DNA of 64,000 bases from Castellaniella sp036379515 (lineage in GTDB: Bacteria > Pseudomonadota > Gammaproteobacteria > Burkholderiales > Burkholderiaceae_B). Every line of letters starts with the position of its first letter. Positions within the stretch are counted from its first letter, which is position 1. This document shows positions 25,578 to 34,830 of this stretch, one piece after another. The stretch spans positions 1 to 64,000 of the forward strand of contig NZ_DASVGN010000009.1 in the NCBI RefSeq assembly GCF_036379515.1, in the 5' to 3' direction. The notes under the pieces were generated by a model. The model did not search any database, was not told where the DNA came from, and saw nothing but the letters and a program-made list of their open reading frames with translations. The position numbers were made by a program, and so were the translations under genes.

Positions 25578-26618
25578 ATGGCAACTCCCAATCTGCCCGT
25601 AGGGACTATCGTCGACGCACCCGTCGTCGAGCTGCCCGCCTTTGCTACCCGCCACCCGAACCTGGCCAGCGAAAGCCTGGGCACGACCATCGTGTCCTGC
25701 ACGGACCAGTTTTTCGCGTCAGCGACGCGCATGTTGCAGGATTCCGAGCCGGTCTTCGTCGTGGGCAAGTTCGACGAGCATGGCAAGTGGATGGATGGCT
25801 GGGAAACCCGTCGCCGTCGCAACGGTGGTAATGACCATGCCGTCATCAAGCTGGGTCTGCCCGGCACTATCAAAGGCCTGGATATCAATACCAGCCACTT
25901 TACCGGCAATTTCCCGCCAGCCGCTTCGGTGCACGTGGCCCATTGCGAAGGCGAACCGAACGAACAGACTCAGTGGGTAGAACTCGTGCCGGCCCGTTCG
26001 TTGCAGGGTAATGCTCACCATTTCGTCGAAATCACCGATGACCGGGTCTGGACGCACGTCCGCCTGAGCATCTTCCCCGACGGCGGGGTGGCGCGTCTGC
26101 GTGTCTATGGCCAGCCGGCTTGCAACTGGGAAAAGCAGGACCCGAAGGCGCTCTACGAGGTATCGGCCCTGGCCCAGGGTGGCCGTGTCGTTGCCTACAG
26201 CGATGCCCACTACGGCACCCCCACTGTCATCCTCAAGGCGGGTCGCGGCGCCAACATGGGCGACGGCTGGGAAACCCGCCGGCGCCGCGAGCCGGGCAAC
26301 GACTGGATCATCATCGAGCTGGGCCATGCGGTGACTGTCGAAAAAATCGAGATCGACACGGCACACTTCAAGGGTAACTACCCTGATCGCGTGTCGGTGA
26401 TGGGCGCCAAGGTAGACGAAAGCACCGATCAATCCCTGGTGACGCAAGCCATGTTCTGGCCGGCCGTTCTGGGTGAGCACAAGACCGATATGGATAAACA
26501 ACATTTCTTCGAAGGAGCCGATATCCTGTTCAAGGGGCCGGTGTCGCACGTGCGCGTCAACATGTTCCCGGATGGCGGTATCAGTCGCGTTCGGATCTGG
26601 GGCCGGCTCGCAAAGTAA
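25578..26618 (+). CDS. alc: allantoicase
   Basis: Hydrolyses allantoate to ureidoglycolate and urea. The 346 residues contain two clear internal repeats of the allantoicase domain: GWETRRRRNGGNDHAVIKLG near residue 74 and GWETRRRREPGNDWIIIELG near 230, each followed by a VxHFxGNxP-type stretch. CAGGAG at 25564 selects the ATG at 25578. A terminator at 26638 closes the GntR-puuE-alc unit. Confidence 0.96.
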   Translation: MATPNLPVGTIVDAPVVELPAFATRHPNLASESLGTTIVSCTDQFFASATRMLQDSEPVFVVGKFDEHGKWMDGWETRRRRNGGNDHAVIKLGLPGTIKGLDINTSHFTGNFPPAASVHVAHCEGEPNEQTQWVELVPARSLQGNAHHFVEITDDRVWTHVRLSIFPDGGVARLRVYGQPACNWEKQDPKALYEVSALAQGGRVVAYSDAHYGTPTVILKAGRGANMGDGWETRRRREPGNDWIIIELGHAVTVEKIEIDTAHFKGNYPDRVSVMGAKVDESTDQSLVTQAMFWPAVLGEHKTDMDKQHFFEGADILFKGPVSHVRVNMFPDGGISRVRIWGRLAK

Positions 26619-26637
26619 GTTTTTGCGGTGCACACCA

Positions 26638-26666
26638 CAGGCGCTCCCGGGCGCCTGTTTTCTTAT
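26638..26666 (+). terminator. intrinsic terminator after alc
   Basis: Stem CAGGCGC / GCGCCTG around a TCCCGG loop, followed by TTTTCTTATT. Confidence 0.85.
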
Positions 26667-26704
26667 TCGGCTGCGACGTGCCAGCCCTGTTGAGCGAAGA
26701 TTTC

Positions 26705-27961
26705 ATGGAAGCGAATACGCACACCGGCAAGGTTGGTCTGAATGAGGCCCTGCAGCAGTGGGTGGATGCGCATTTTGATGAGCAGGTCGCGCTGCTGCAG
26801 CGGCTGGTGGCCATTCCGACGGATACCCCGCCGGGCGATACGGCACCTCATGCCGAAGCCGTGGCTCGATTGCTGGAAGGGTGGGGGTGGACGGTCGAGC
26901 GTCACGTCGTTCCTGATGCCGAGGTGCAGACTTATGGCATGCGAAGCATCACCAATCTGGTCGCGCGTCGCCGCTACGGGGCGGGCGGCCCCGTGATTGC
27001 GCTCAATGCACATGGCGACGTGGTCCCTCCCGGTGAGGGTTGGGCGCATGACCCCTATGGTGGCGAGGTGGTGGATGGCCGCCTGTACGGGCGAGCGTCT
27101 GCGGTGTCCAAGTCGGACTTCACCACCTATCTGCACGCGGTCCGTGCCCTGGAGGCCAGCGGTGCGCCCTTGAAGGGCACTGTGGAGCTGCATTTCACGT
27201 ACGACGAGGAATTCGGCGGCCTCAAAGGACCGGGCTGGCTGCTGCAGCGGGGTCTGACGCACCCCGATTATGTGGTCTGCGCGAGCTTCAGCCATGCTGT
27301 CGTGACGGCACATAATGGCTGCTTGCAGTTCGAGGTGACTGTCGATGGCAAGGCGACCCATGGCTCGGCACCCAAGACGGGTCATGATGCGCTTCGTGCG
27401 GCGTCCTGCATTCTGGCCGAAATCTACCGCCAGGCGGATAGTCTCGATGACATCCATTCAAACATTTCCGGCATCGACAGCCCGACGATGATCGTGGGTT
27501 GCATCAATGGCGGGACGAACACGAATGTCGTCCCTGGCCGAGTGGTGCTGAAGATGGACCGGCGCCTGATTCCTGAAGAAGATCCCACGCAGGTCGAAGC
27601 CGAAGTCCGTGCTTTCATTCTCGGTGCCGTCGCGGGGCTGCCGGGCATTACGGTGAATATCCGCCGCTTGCTGCTGGCCCGTGCCTTGCGGCCGTTGCCA
27701 GGGCATGAGCGCTTGGTCGCCAGCCTGCAGGCGCATGCCCGCCAGGTCTTTGGCGAGGATATTGCGGCTGTGGGCACGCCCTTGTACGCCGACGCCCGCC
27801 TGTATGCCGAGCAGGGGATTCCGACCGTCATGTATGGGGCGGGGCCGCGAACGGTGCAAGAATCTTGCGCCAAGCAGGCCGACGAGCACGTGGTGCTGTC
27901 CGACTTGCTCGGGGCGACCAAAGTGGTGGCTGGCCTGCTTGGAGACTTCTTCGCCGCGTGA
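26705..27961 (+). CDS. M20-family metallo-amidohydrolase (ArgE/DapE/ACY1-like)
   Basis: 418-residue zinc hydrolase. Metal-site segments are LNAHGDVVPPGEGW, the bridging-Asp segment (here in YGRASAVSKSDF rather than the commoner GRGxxDMKG) and the catalytic FTYDEEFGG; a dimerisation domain occupies the middle (KATHGSAPKTGHDAL). The substrate is unknown: families of this type cleave N-acyl amino acids, desuccinylate, or deaminate ureido compounds. It lies just after the allantoin genes but behind a terminator, so a role with ureidoglycolate or carbamoyl compounds is possible but not supported directly. The ATG at 26705 is chosen over a GTG at 26678. Confidence 0.82.
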   Translation: MEANTHTGKVGLNEALQQWVDAHFDEQVALLQRLVAIPTDTPPGDTAPHAEAVARLLEGWGWTVERHVVPDAEVQTYGMRSITNLVARRRYGAGGPVIALNAHGDVVPPGEGWAHDPYGGEVVDGRLYGRASAVSKSDFTTYLHAVRALEASGAPLKGTVELHFTYDEEFGGLKGPGWLLQRGLTHPDYVVCASFSHAVVTAHNGCLQFEVTVDGKATHGSAPKTGHDALRAASCILAEIYRQADSLDDIHSNISGIDSPTMIVGCINGGTNTNVVPGRVVLKMDRRLIPEEDPTQVEAEVRAFILGAVAGLPGITVNIRRLLLARALRPLPGHERLVASLQAHARQVFGEDIAAVGTPLYADARLYAEQGIPTVMYGAGPRTVQESCAKQADEHVVLSDLLGATKVVAGLLGDFFAA

Positions 27962-28056
27962 GGGGCAGGTGCGGTCGCCGGGTGGCGCTGGCGTTCGCAG
28001 TACGATGATGCTCTATTGATCGGGCGGTATGCCGCTTGTTGCAGGAGTCATTCATC

Positions 28057-29181
28057 GTGCTGTTCACGCCTTATCGATTGGGAGCCTTGACGCTTCCCAA
28101 TCGCATTCTCATGCCCCCCATGACCCGCTCGCGCTCGGGGCCGGGCAACGTGCCCACGGCGCTTATGGCTGAATACTATGCGCAGCGCGCGTCGGCTGGG
28201 CTCATCATCACCGAGGGGACGCAGGTGAGCCAACAGGGGCAGGGCTACGCATGGACGCCTGGCATTCACAGCGCCGAGCAAGTGGCAGGCTGGAAGCAGG
28301 TCACGGCCAAGGTGCATGCGGAGGGAGGTCGTATCTTCCTGCAGCTCTGGCACGTAGGACGCATTTCTCATGTGTCTTTGCAACCCGGAGGCCGGCCGCC
28401 CGTATCCTCGTCCGAAAAAATTGCGGAAGGCGTCAAGGTCTTCATCGACCCTGATCATCGCGGACCTGAAGGCGGTGTGGGAGGCATGGTGCAGCACTCG
28501 AAGCCCCACGCGCTCACCGAGCGCGAGATCGCTCTGGTTGTGCAAGATTTTGCCCAGGGCGCACGCAACGCGCTGGCGGCGGGCTTTGATGGGGTGGAGA
28601 TCCACGCTGCCAACGGCTATCTGGTGAATCAGTTCATTGATTCGGGGGTCAATGATCGTGCCGATGCCTATGGTGGAACCTTGCAGAAACGGCTGCGATT
28701 CCTGCATGAAGTTACTCAGGCCGTGATTGCTGTGGCAGGGCGTGAACGAGTGGGTGTGCGACTGTCACCCCTGACGACTTTGGCGGGCTCCATCGACGAG
28801 ACCCCGCAGGCAACGTATCTGGCGGCTGCCAAGTTGCTGGACGGTCTGGGGGTGGCGTATGTCCACATCGCCGAAGCAGATTGGGAAGATGCACCGTTCA
28901 TGCCGCCTGCGTTCAAGGAAGCGCTGCGCATGATCTATTCCGGCACTCTGATCTATGCAGGAAAGTACACGCAGGCACGGGCTGAAGACGCCATTGCGCG
29001 CGGCTGGGCCGACTTGATCGGCTTTGGCCGCCCCTTTGTGGCCAACCCTGACTTGCCCGAACGCTTTCGTCAGGGATGGCCGCTCAATCCTCTGGATACC
29101 GATCACCTGTTTGGCGGCGGCGCCCAGGGGTTCACGAATTATCCAACGTGGGCTGCGTCTGAGAGTGGAGTAGGGGCATGA
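28057..29181 (+). CDS. old yellow enzyme family flavin oxidoreductase (NemA-like)
   Basis: 374-residue FMN enzyme of the N-ethylmaleimide-reductase type, reducing activated alkenes, maleimides or nitro compounds with NAD(P)H. Visible are the start LFTPYRLGALTLPNRI, PMTRSRSG, and the substrate His-Ala-Ala-Asn pair in EIHAANGYLVNQFID; the C-terminal phosphate loop is in the FGRPFVANPDL region. The start is the GTG at 28057, selected by CAGGAG at 28042-28047; the frame continues to TTG codons upstream. Followed at 34 bp by slyX. Confidence 0.9.
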   Translation: MLFTPYRLGALTLPNRILMPPMTRSRSGPGNVPTALMAEYYAQRASAGLIITEGTQVSQQGQGYAWTPGIHSAEQVAGWKQVTAKVHAEGGRIFLQLWHVGRISHVSLQPGGRPPVSSSEKIAEGVKVFIDPDHRGPEGGVGGMVQHSKPHALTEREIALVVQDFAQGARNALAAGFDGVEIHAANGYLVNQFIDSGVNDRADAYGGTLQKRLRFLHEVTQAVIAVAGRERVGVRLSPLTTLAGSIDETPQATYLAAAKLLDGLGVAYVHIAEADWEDAPFMPPAFKEALRMIYSGTLIYAGKYTQARAEDAIARGWADLIGFGRPFVANPDLPERFRQGWPLNPLDTDHLFGGGAQGFTNYPTWAASESGVGA

Positions 29182-29215
29182 CGGTGACTTTCGAACGATG
29201 CAGTATGCTTGTCCC

Positions 29216-29437
29216 ATGACGATTGATACGACTCTGGATTCGCGGCTGGTCACGCTGGAATCCAAGCTGGCGCTGGCCGAAGACCTGCTTGATGAGCTGA
29301 ACCGTACGGTGTTCCGTCAGCGCGAGCTCATGGAAGCGCTGGCGCGCGAACTCGCCGAGGTTCGCCGTCAGCAGCAGCTCTCGGGTGGCGGTTCGCTGGC
29401 CGGACTGCAGGCCAACGAACGTCCCCCACATTACTGA
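29216..29437 (+). CDS. slyX: SlyX family coiled-coil protein
   Basis: 73-residue cytoplasmic protein: a single amphipathic coiled coil (LVTLESKLALAEDLLDELNR, then RQRELMEALARELAEVRRQ) and the family C-terminal PPHY. Its biochemical role is not established. ATG at 29216; a longer frame from 29198 lacks support. Confidence 0.88.
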   Translation: MTIDTTLDSRLVTLESKLALAEDLLDELNRTVFRQRELMEALARELAEVRRQQQLSGGGSLAGLQANERPPHY

Positions 29438-29494
29438 CACACGGAGCCTCGGCAGCGGGTGGTGCCGCTGCGCGTCTTTCTTGAAGGATTCGAG

Positions 29495-30361
29495 ATGAGT
29501 ACGGTTTATGACTATGTTCCACCCAAGGTCTGGGCGTGGGAACAACCCAGCGGTGGGCGTTTTGCGAATATCAATCGGCCCGTGGCGGGGGCAACGCACG
29601 AAAAAGAGTTGCCCGTGGGAAAGCACCCACTGCAGCTGTATTCCCTGGCAACGCCAAATGGACAGAAGGTTTCCATCATGCTCGAAGAGCTGCTGGCGGC
29701 CGGGCATGCAGGCGCAGAATACGACGCCTGGCTCATTCGCATTGGCGAAGGCGATCAGTTCGGAAGCGGTTTCGTGGCCGTCAATCCCAATTCCAAGATT
29801 CCGGCGATGGTCGACCGTAGCGGCCCCGAGCCCATTCGCATCTTTGAATCGGGTTCCATCTTGCTGTATCTGGCTGAAAAATTTGGCGCCTTTTTGCCGC
29901 GCGATCTGGCGGGGCGTACGGAATGTCTGTCGTGGCTCTTCTGGCAGGTGGGGGTGGCGCCTTTCCTGGGCGGTGGCTTCGGGCACTTCTACAACTATGC
30001 GCCGGTCAAGATCGAGTACGCCATCAACCGCTACGCCATGGAGGTCAAGCGCGAGCTCGACGTGCTGGATCAACGCCTTGCCCAGCATCCGTTCGTGGCG
30101 GGGGACGAATACACCATTGCGGATATCGCCATCTGGCCCTGGTACGGGGGCCTCGTGCTCAACGAGGCCTATGGTGCAGCGGAGTTCCTGTCAGCCCAGG
30201 ACTACACCCATGTGATGCGGTGGGCCAAGACCATTGCGCAGCGTCCCGCGGTCCAACGGGGGCGGATGGTGAACCGTACCTCGGGCGATCCTGCCCATCA
30301 ACTGCGGGAGCGTCACGCTGCGTCCGATTTTCAGGACCGCACGCAGGATAAGATCGGCTGA
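29495..30361 (+). CDS. yghU: YghU-type glutathione S-transferase / disulfide-bond reductase
   Basis: 288 residues, the exact length of E. coli YghU, a glutathione-dependent disulfide reductase. N-terminal thioredoxin-like domain with SLATPNGQKVSIMLEE and NPNSKIPAMVD (cis-Pro) and GSILLYLAEK for glutathione; C-terminal helical domain with YTIADIAIWPWYG. The ATG at 29495 follows AAGGA. Placed between slyX and a convergent MFS gene; no clear terminator seen in the 53-bp gap after it. Confidence 0.92.
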   Translation: MSTVYDYVPPKVWAWEQPSGGRFANINRPVAGATHEKELPVGKHPLQLYSLATPNGQKVSIMLEELLAAGHAGAEYDAWLIRIGEGDQFGSGFVAVNPNSKIPAMVDRSGPEPIRIFESGSILLYLAEKFGAFLPRDLAGRTECLSWLFWQVGVAPFLGGGFGHFYNYAPVKIEYAINRYAMEVKRELDVLDQRLAQHPFVAGDEYTIADIAIWPWYGGLVLNEAYGAAEFLSAQDYTHVMRWAKTIAQRPAVQRGRMVNRTSGDPAHQLRERHAASDFQDRTQDKIG

Positions 30362-30414
30362 GTGCTCTCGTTTTTCGTTTGACCGGTGAGTGGGCAGATG
30401 AGGCAAACTGGGCA

Positions 30415-31638
30415 CTAAGCCTGGGCCACCGTTCGTGCCCGGCGTGATCGATCCACATAGACGGATATCATCAGGATCGCAAATCCTCCCAGCGCCAGGG
30501 CCGTGCCCACCCATCCAGGCGATGTCCACCCGTAGCCGCCAGCGATCGCCAGGCCGCCCAGGAGCGGGCCGAGCGCGTTTGCGAAGTTGAAGGCTGAGTG
30601 GTTCAGCGCAGCGGCCAGTCCTTGTGCGTGTTGTGCCACGTCCATGAGCCGCGTTTGCAGAATGGTCCCCAGCGACCCGGCGAACGCGATGAAGAACACG
30701 TCGATACTCAGCGCCCAGAGGTGCCCCGCCACAAAGGGAAACAACGCGGTGGCGGCGGCACTCCAGAGCAGCAATCCTGCTGCCGTCGGCATCAGGGCTC
30801 GGTCCGCCAGCCAGGGCATGATGATGTTGCTCAGCGTCAGCCCTATGCCAAAGAGCGCCAGCACAAATGGGATGGTGTCTGGCGAGACGTGCGTGACCTG
30901 CAGGAGGACGTCGGCCAGGTACGTGTAGACTGCAAAGAGGCCGCCGAATCCAATGGCGCCTGTCGCGAGCGTCAGCCAGACCTGCAGGTGCTTGAGCGCA
31001 CCCAGCTCCTGCCAGGGGCTGGCTCCTGGTTCGGGTGGGCTGGGGGGTGCCAGCCGGGCGACCAGGGCCATGGTGACGAGGCCCGAGACGCTGACCAGGC
31101 CGAATCCCCAGCGCCAGCTCAGCGCGTGTCCCAGCCAGTTGGCGAATGGGACGCCTACGATGGTGGCGACGGTGAGCCCTAGAAACATGCGGCCCACCGC
31201 CTGGTTGCGCTTCGAATGCGGGACCAGTGAGACGGCCACCAGCGAGCCGATACCGAAGTAGGCGCCGTGCGGCAGACCGCTCAGAAACCGTAGTACCAGC
31301 AGGGCATGGTAGCTGGGCGCCAACGCGCACAGGCCATTGAAGAGCGCGAAGGTACCCATGAGTGCGATGAGCAGCGTACGACGGGCGACACGCGCCGCCA
31401 GTACAGTCAGAAGCGGTGCTCCCACCACGACGCCCAGCGCGTACGCACTGATGACGTGGCCGGCCGTGGGTGCATCGATGCCCAAATCCTGTGCAAAGTA
31501 CGGCAGCAGGCTCATGGTGGCGAATTCGGTGGTGCCAATGGCGAAGGCGCCGATGGCCAAGGCGAAGAGCACCAGACCCGCACTGGCCGGTGCGCGTGAC
31601 GGTTGGCCCGGCATGGCGGTGGGAAGGGGGCGGGTCAT
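30415..31638 (-). CDS. MFS drug/sugar efflux transporter (DHA1, AraJ-like)
   Basis: 407-residue 12-helix major facilitator. The helix 2-3 loop LAARVARRTLLIALMG matches MFS motif A, and the helix 1 start GTTEFATMSLLPYFAQDLG is typical of the AraJ/YdhP group of proton-driven exporters. The substrate cannot be read from sequence. It is divergent from the PfkB kinase gene with a 76-bp gap and convergent with the GST gene. Confidence 0.85.
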   Translation of the reverse strand: MTRPLPTAMPGQPSRAPASAGLVLFALAIGAFAIGTTEFATMSLLPYFAQDLGIDAPTAGHVISAYALGVVVGAPLLTVLAARVARRTLLIALMGTFALFNGLCALAPSYHALLVLRFLSGLPHGAYFGIGSLVAVSLVPHSKRNQAVGRMFLGLTVATIVGVPFANWLGHALSWRWGFGLVSVSGLVTMALVARLAPPSPPEPGASPWQELGALKHLQVWLTLATGAIGFGGLFAVYTYLADVLLQVTHVSPDTIPFVLALFGIGLTLSNIIMPWLADRALMPTAAGLLLWSAAATALFPFVAGHLWALSIDVFFIAFAGSLGTILQTRLMDVAQHAQGLAAALNHSAFNFANALGPLLGGLAIAGGYGWTSPGWVGTALALGGFAILMISVYVDRSRRARTVAQA

Positions 31639-31674
31639 GAGTCAGACGTGAGAAAATAAGCCGCCAGTGTAACC

Positions 31675-31703
31675 CTGACCAGGGTAAACCCCAGCTTTAT
31701 AGT
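31675..31703 (+). promoter_or_regulatory. possible promoter of the PfkB kinase gene
   Basis: CTGACC (31675-31680), 17-bp spacer, TATAGT (31698-31703). It would start transcription only a few bases before the ATG at 31715, making a very short or absent leader, so it is tentative. Confidence 0.3.
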
Positions 31704-31714
31704 GTGGAGACAAC

Positions 31715-32617
31715 ATGCGGTTTACGACCATAGGCGCAGCCATTGTGGACATCGTGGTGGCGCGCGTGCGGCCTGTGCTGGGTGCCAAGCAGGACGTGGA
31801 TCATATCGGCCTGTACGCGGGGGGCGGGGCAGTGAACGCCGCACTGAACATGGCGGCCCTCGGCGGTGAGGTGAGCATTCACGCCTGTGTGGGCCGCGAT
31901 CTGGAAGGCGGGCTGATTCGCGACCTCTTGCAAAGACACCATGTGCGTGCCGACATTCCCGATCACACGCTTCCCACGGGCAAATCGGTGGTCATGGTCG
32001 ACGAGTCGGGTGCCGCGCGTGCCTACGCGCAGCGCGGGGCCAGCGCTTGGGTGGGTGAGCAGGGGTTTCAGGGGCTCGACCAGGCTGATGTCGTGTACGT
32101 CACTGGCTTGTCCTTGAAGTCCCAGGCCTGGCTGGAGCAGGCGCTGTCCTCGATGGAAACACCCACGTTTCGGCTGGTGGTCACGCCTGGTGCGCGCCAG
32201 TTGTCGCATCCGCAAGCCTTGGAGGGCCTGTGGAAGCGCGCAGATCTCCTGTGTGTCAACGCGAGCGAGGCCGCCCGGTTGTGCGACGAGAGTGTGCCCG
32301 ATGCAGATGCCGTATCCGTCGAGGCTGCCGAGTCTCTGGCGCGGAAATTGGTGCGTCGACCTGGCCAGCACGTGCTGGTCACTCTGGGTGCGGCAGGGGC
32401 CGTGTTCTTCGATGGCGCCCAGGAGTGTTTCCATGCGGCAAGGCCCGTCACTGCGGTGTCCACCATTGGTGCGGGCGATGCGTTTGCCTCGACCTTCGTG
32501 CATGCCTGGGCGCTGGGAGACAGTGCTCAGAATGCGCTTGCGCGTGCGACCGACAGCGCCGCAGGCATCGTGCAGGTGATTCCGGCCAATCGGGCTGGGT
32601 TACTGCGGAAACTCTGA
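31715..32617 (+). CDS. PfkB/ribokinase-family carbohydrate or nucleoside kinase
   Basis: 300-residue kinase with both PfkB signatures: the N-terminal GGGAVNAALNMAALGGEV and the C-terminal ATP/catalytic loop STIGAGDAFASTF containing the base Asp. The substrate is not clear (ribose, pseudouridine, adenosine and sugar acids are all handled by relatives). It stands alone between the divergent MFS gene and a terminator. Confidence 0.85.
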   Translation: MRFTTIGAAIVDIVVARVRPVLGAKQDVDHIGLYAGGGAVNAALNMAALGGEVSIHACVGRDLEGGLIRDLLQRHHVRADIPDHTLPTGKSVVMVDESGAARAYAQRGASAWVGEQGFQGLDQADVVYVTGLSLKSQAWLEQALSSMETPTFRLVVTPGARQLSHPQALEGLWKRADLLCVNASEAARLCDESVPDADAVSVEAAESLARKLVRRPGQHVLVTLGAAGAVFFDGAQECFHAARPVTAVSTIGAGDAFASTFVHAWALGDSAQNALARATDSAAGIVQVIPANRAGLLRKL

Positions 32618-32649
32618 CCTGGGCCGCTGTGTGCAGCGTGTGGTCTTTT
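32616..32649 (+). terminator. terminator overlapping the kinase stop codon
   Basis: Two-part stem: outer GACC (32616-32619) with GGTC (32642-32645), inner CGCTG with CAGCG, followed by TTTT. The following AT-rich stretch (32646-32671) is the likely promoter zone of the sulfur operon, but no convincing -35/-10 pair could be fixed. Confidence 0.5.
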
Positions 32650-32733
32650 AATTACTTAAAGTTATATAAAAATGGTTTGAGAAGTGCAGAGGATTTGCGA
32701 GAATGTTCACCTCTTCTCCTTCGAGTCTGAATC

Positions 32734-33675
32734 ATGAAATCCCTGTTGGCCGTATTGGGCGGATTCGTCCTGACGCTGGGCGCATCGTCCGCCTCCTGGG
32801 CTGGGCAGCCCCTACTGACGCCCGCACAGCTGGATGCCACCCGTCAGGCACCCGAAGTCCGCGTCATCGACATTCGGCCGGCGGATCAATACGCGGCAGG
32901 TCATATTCCAGGGGCCGTTTCTGCCCCTTACGCACAATGGCGCGGCCCGGCCAATAACCCGGGCAAGCTGCCGCCGGTGGCTCAACTCACCGATCTGGTG
33001 CGCAACCTGGGCGTGGATGCACAGTCGCATGCCGTCGTGGTGTCTTCGGGGTCGGACAGCACAGACTTTGGCGCGTCTGCTCGGGTGTACTGGACTTTGA
33101 AGTATCTTGGGCTCACGAATCTGTCCGTGCTCAATGGCGGCTACAAGGCCTGGACCGATGCGGGGCTCTCGCACGATCAGACTGTCCCCACCGTGAAGCC
33201 CACCGCCTACGTGGCGCACCTGGACGAAGACATCATCGCCGAAACCCCGCAGGTGGCCGCTCAGGTGGGGAACCCCCAGACACAGCTCATCGATGCTCGC
33301 CCGCTGGATTTTTACCTGGGCAAGGTCAAGGCGCCCACCGCGAAAGTGCCGGGGACGATCAAGGGGGCCGTCAACGTCGAGAACAGCCGTTGGTTCGAAC
33401 CGGGTACGTCGATTTTCCTTCCTGTGGATCAGGCGCGTGCGGTAGCGGCCAAGCTGTTGCCCAACGGGCCTGCCAAAGAAACCATCTCTTTCTGCAATAC
33501 GGGTCATTGGGCCGCTACCGACTGGTTCGCGCTCTCTGAGGTGCTCGGAGAGAAGAATGTACGCCTCTACCCCGAGTCACTGGCCGAGTGGTCGCAAAGC
33601 GCTTCGCTTCCCATGGAAAACGTCCCTGGCCGGGGGACGCAGATTCTGAACAAGCTCAAGGGCGTACTGGGCTGA
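32734..33675 (+). CDS. exported tandem-rhodanese sulfurtransferase
   Basis: 313 residues with a cleavable signal peptide (hydrophobic residues ~4-20, SWA cleavage before GQP), so periplasmic. Two rhodanese domains follow: the first (VRVIDIRPADQYAAGHIPGA) has no Cys in its active loop (VVVSSGSDSTDFG) and should be structural; the second carries the catalytic Cys254 in SFCNTGHWA. Sulfurtransferases of this layout move sulfane sulfur from thiosulfate or mercaptopyruvate. One base separates it from the YeeE/YedE permease gene, suggesting it prepares or receives the transported sulfur species. Confidence 0.9.
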   Translation: MKSLLAVLGGFVLTLGASSASWAGQPLLTPAQLDATRQAPEVRVIDIRPADQYAAGHIPGAVSAPYAQWRGPANNPGKLPPVAQLTDLVRNLGVDAQSHAVVVSSGSDSTDFGASARVYWTLKYLGLTNLSVLNGGYKAWTDAGLSHDQTVPTVKPTAYVAHLDEDIIAETPQVAAQVGNPQTQLIDARPLDFYLGKVKAPTAKVPGTIKGAVNVENSRWFEPGTSIFLPVDQARAVAAKLLPNGPAKETISFCNTGHWAATDWFALSEVLGEKNVRLYPESLAEWSQSASLPMENVPGRGTQILNKLKGVLG

Positions 33676-33676
33676 C

Positions 33677-34819
33677 ATGAAGCGTATTCCTCTGGCGGCG
33701 GCTATTGTCGCCTTCACGGTTTTTCTGGCCTGGTCAGTGGCACTGCGTCAGGCCTTGCTGTTTTTGGTGGGGCTGGGGTTGGGGCTGGTGCTTGCGGGTG
33801 CCCGCTTTGGCTTCACCACGGGTTGGCGCAAGCTGATTGAACAGCGCGATCCTTCGGGCGTGATTGCTCAATTGGTGCTCCTGGGGCTGGCCGCAGCCGC
33901 TTCCATGCCGCTATTGGCTGCGTATCCCACTGATTTGGGGGCGGCTCTGGGGCCTCCAAGCATTAGCCTCATTGTGGGTGCCTTTGTGTTCGGTGCCTGC
34001 ATGCAGGTGGCCGATGGCTGTGGTTCAGGCACTTTGTACAAGGCGGGCATGGGCTTCACCTTGAATATGGCCATCCTGCCTGTCTTTGCAGTAGGCAGCT
34101 TTCTGGGGTCGGCCACGCTCGAAAACTGGCTGTCATTGGGTGCCTTGCCTCCGTACGGCCTGGTGGCACACTTTGGTGCCCCCGAGGCGCTTGCCATCAC
34201 TCTGGCGGGGCTGTTCATCGTGGGCGTGGGAGTGACGCATTGGACACGGCGTGGCACTCGAAGCGGCACAGCGGCGTCGGCCCGCGGGGTGCGCCCTTCC
34301 GCAGACGTGCGCGTTGCGGCGCGCCTTTGGGATAAAAAGTTGCTGGTGGGTGCGGTTCTGTTGGCGATCCTGGCGGTTTTGAACTTCGTGATCGCTGGGC
34401 AACCCTGGGGGATCGTCTACGGTTTCGGGCTATGGGCGGCCAAGATCGCAGCGGCAGGTCATTTGTTCAACCCGGCCGCCAATGCCTTCTGGAGCGAGCC
34501 TACGAACGCCATGACGCTCTCGCAATCCATCTTCCTGGACGTGACCTCCATCACCAACATCGGGATTTTGGCGGGTGCGTTGTGGATCGGTCTGGGCAAA
34601 CCTGTGAAGGCGGCCAAGCAGCTCAATGCGACGCAATGGATTGTAGGCCTGGTGGCAGGGCTGTTGTTGGGCTATAGCTCGCGGCTTGCCTTTGGCTGCA
34701 ACATTGGTGCCATGGTCAGTGGAATCTCTACGGGCAGCCTGCATGGCTGGATTTGGGTGCCTATGGCATTCCTGGGCTCGCTGATTGGCGTGCGGGTTCG
34801 CCGCCGCGTGTTTGCCTGA
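33677..34819 (+). CDS. YeeE/YedE (TsuA-like) thiosulfate permease
   Basis: 380-residue integral membrane protein of about nine to ten helices. It shows the duplicated hallmark loops with conserved Cys: ACMQVADGCGSGTLYKAG in the first half and FGCNIGAMVSGISTGSLHGW in the second, known in TsuA as the thiosulfate path. Uptake of thiosulfate or a related sulfur anion into the cytoplasm is the expected role. It sits 1 bp after the exported rhodanese and 11 bp before a tiny membrane protein. No TusA/TsuB partner is visible here. Confidence 0.88.
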   Translation: MKRIPLAAAIVAFTVFLAWSVALRQALLFLVGLGLGLVLAGARFGFTTGWRKLIEQRDPSGVIAQLVLLGLAAAASMPLLAAYPTDLGAALGPPSISLIVGAFVFGACMQVADGCGSGTLYKAGMGFTLNMAILPVFAVGSFLGSATLENWLSLGALPPYGLVAHFGAPEALAITLAGLFIVGVGVTHWTRRGTRSGTAASARGVRPSADVRVAARLWDKKLLVGAVLLAILAVLNFVIAGQPWGIVYGFGLWAAKIAAAGHLFNPAANAFWSEPTNAMTLSQSIFLDVTSITNIGILAGALWIGLGKPVKAAKQLNATQWIVGLVAGLLLGYSSRLAFGCNIGAMVSGISTGSLHGWIWVPMAFLGSLIGVRVRRRVFA

Positions 34820-34830
34820 GGGATAGCGCC

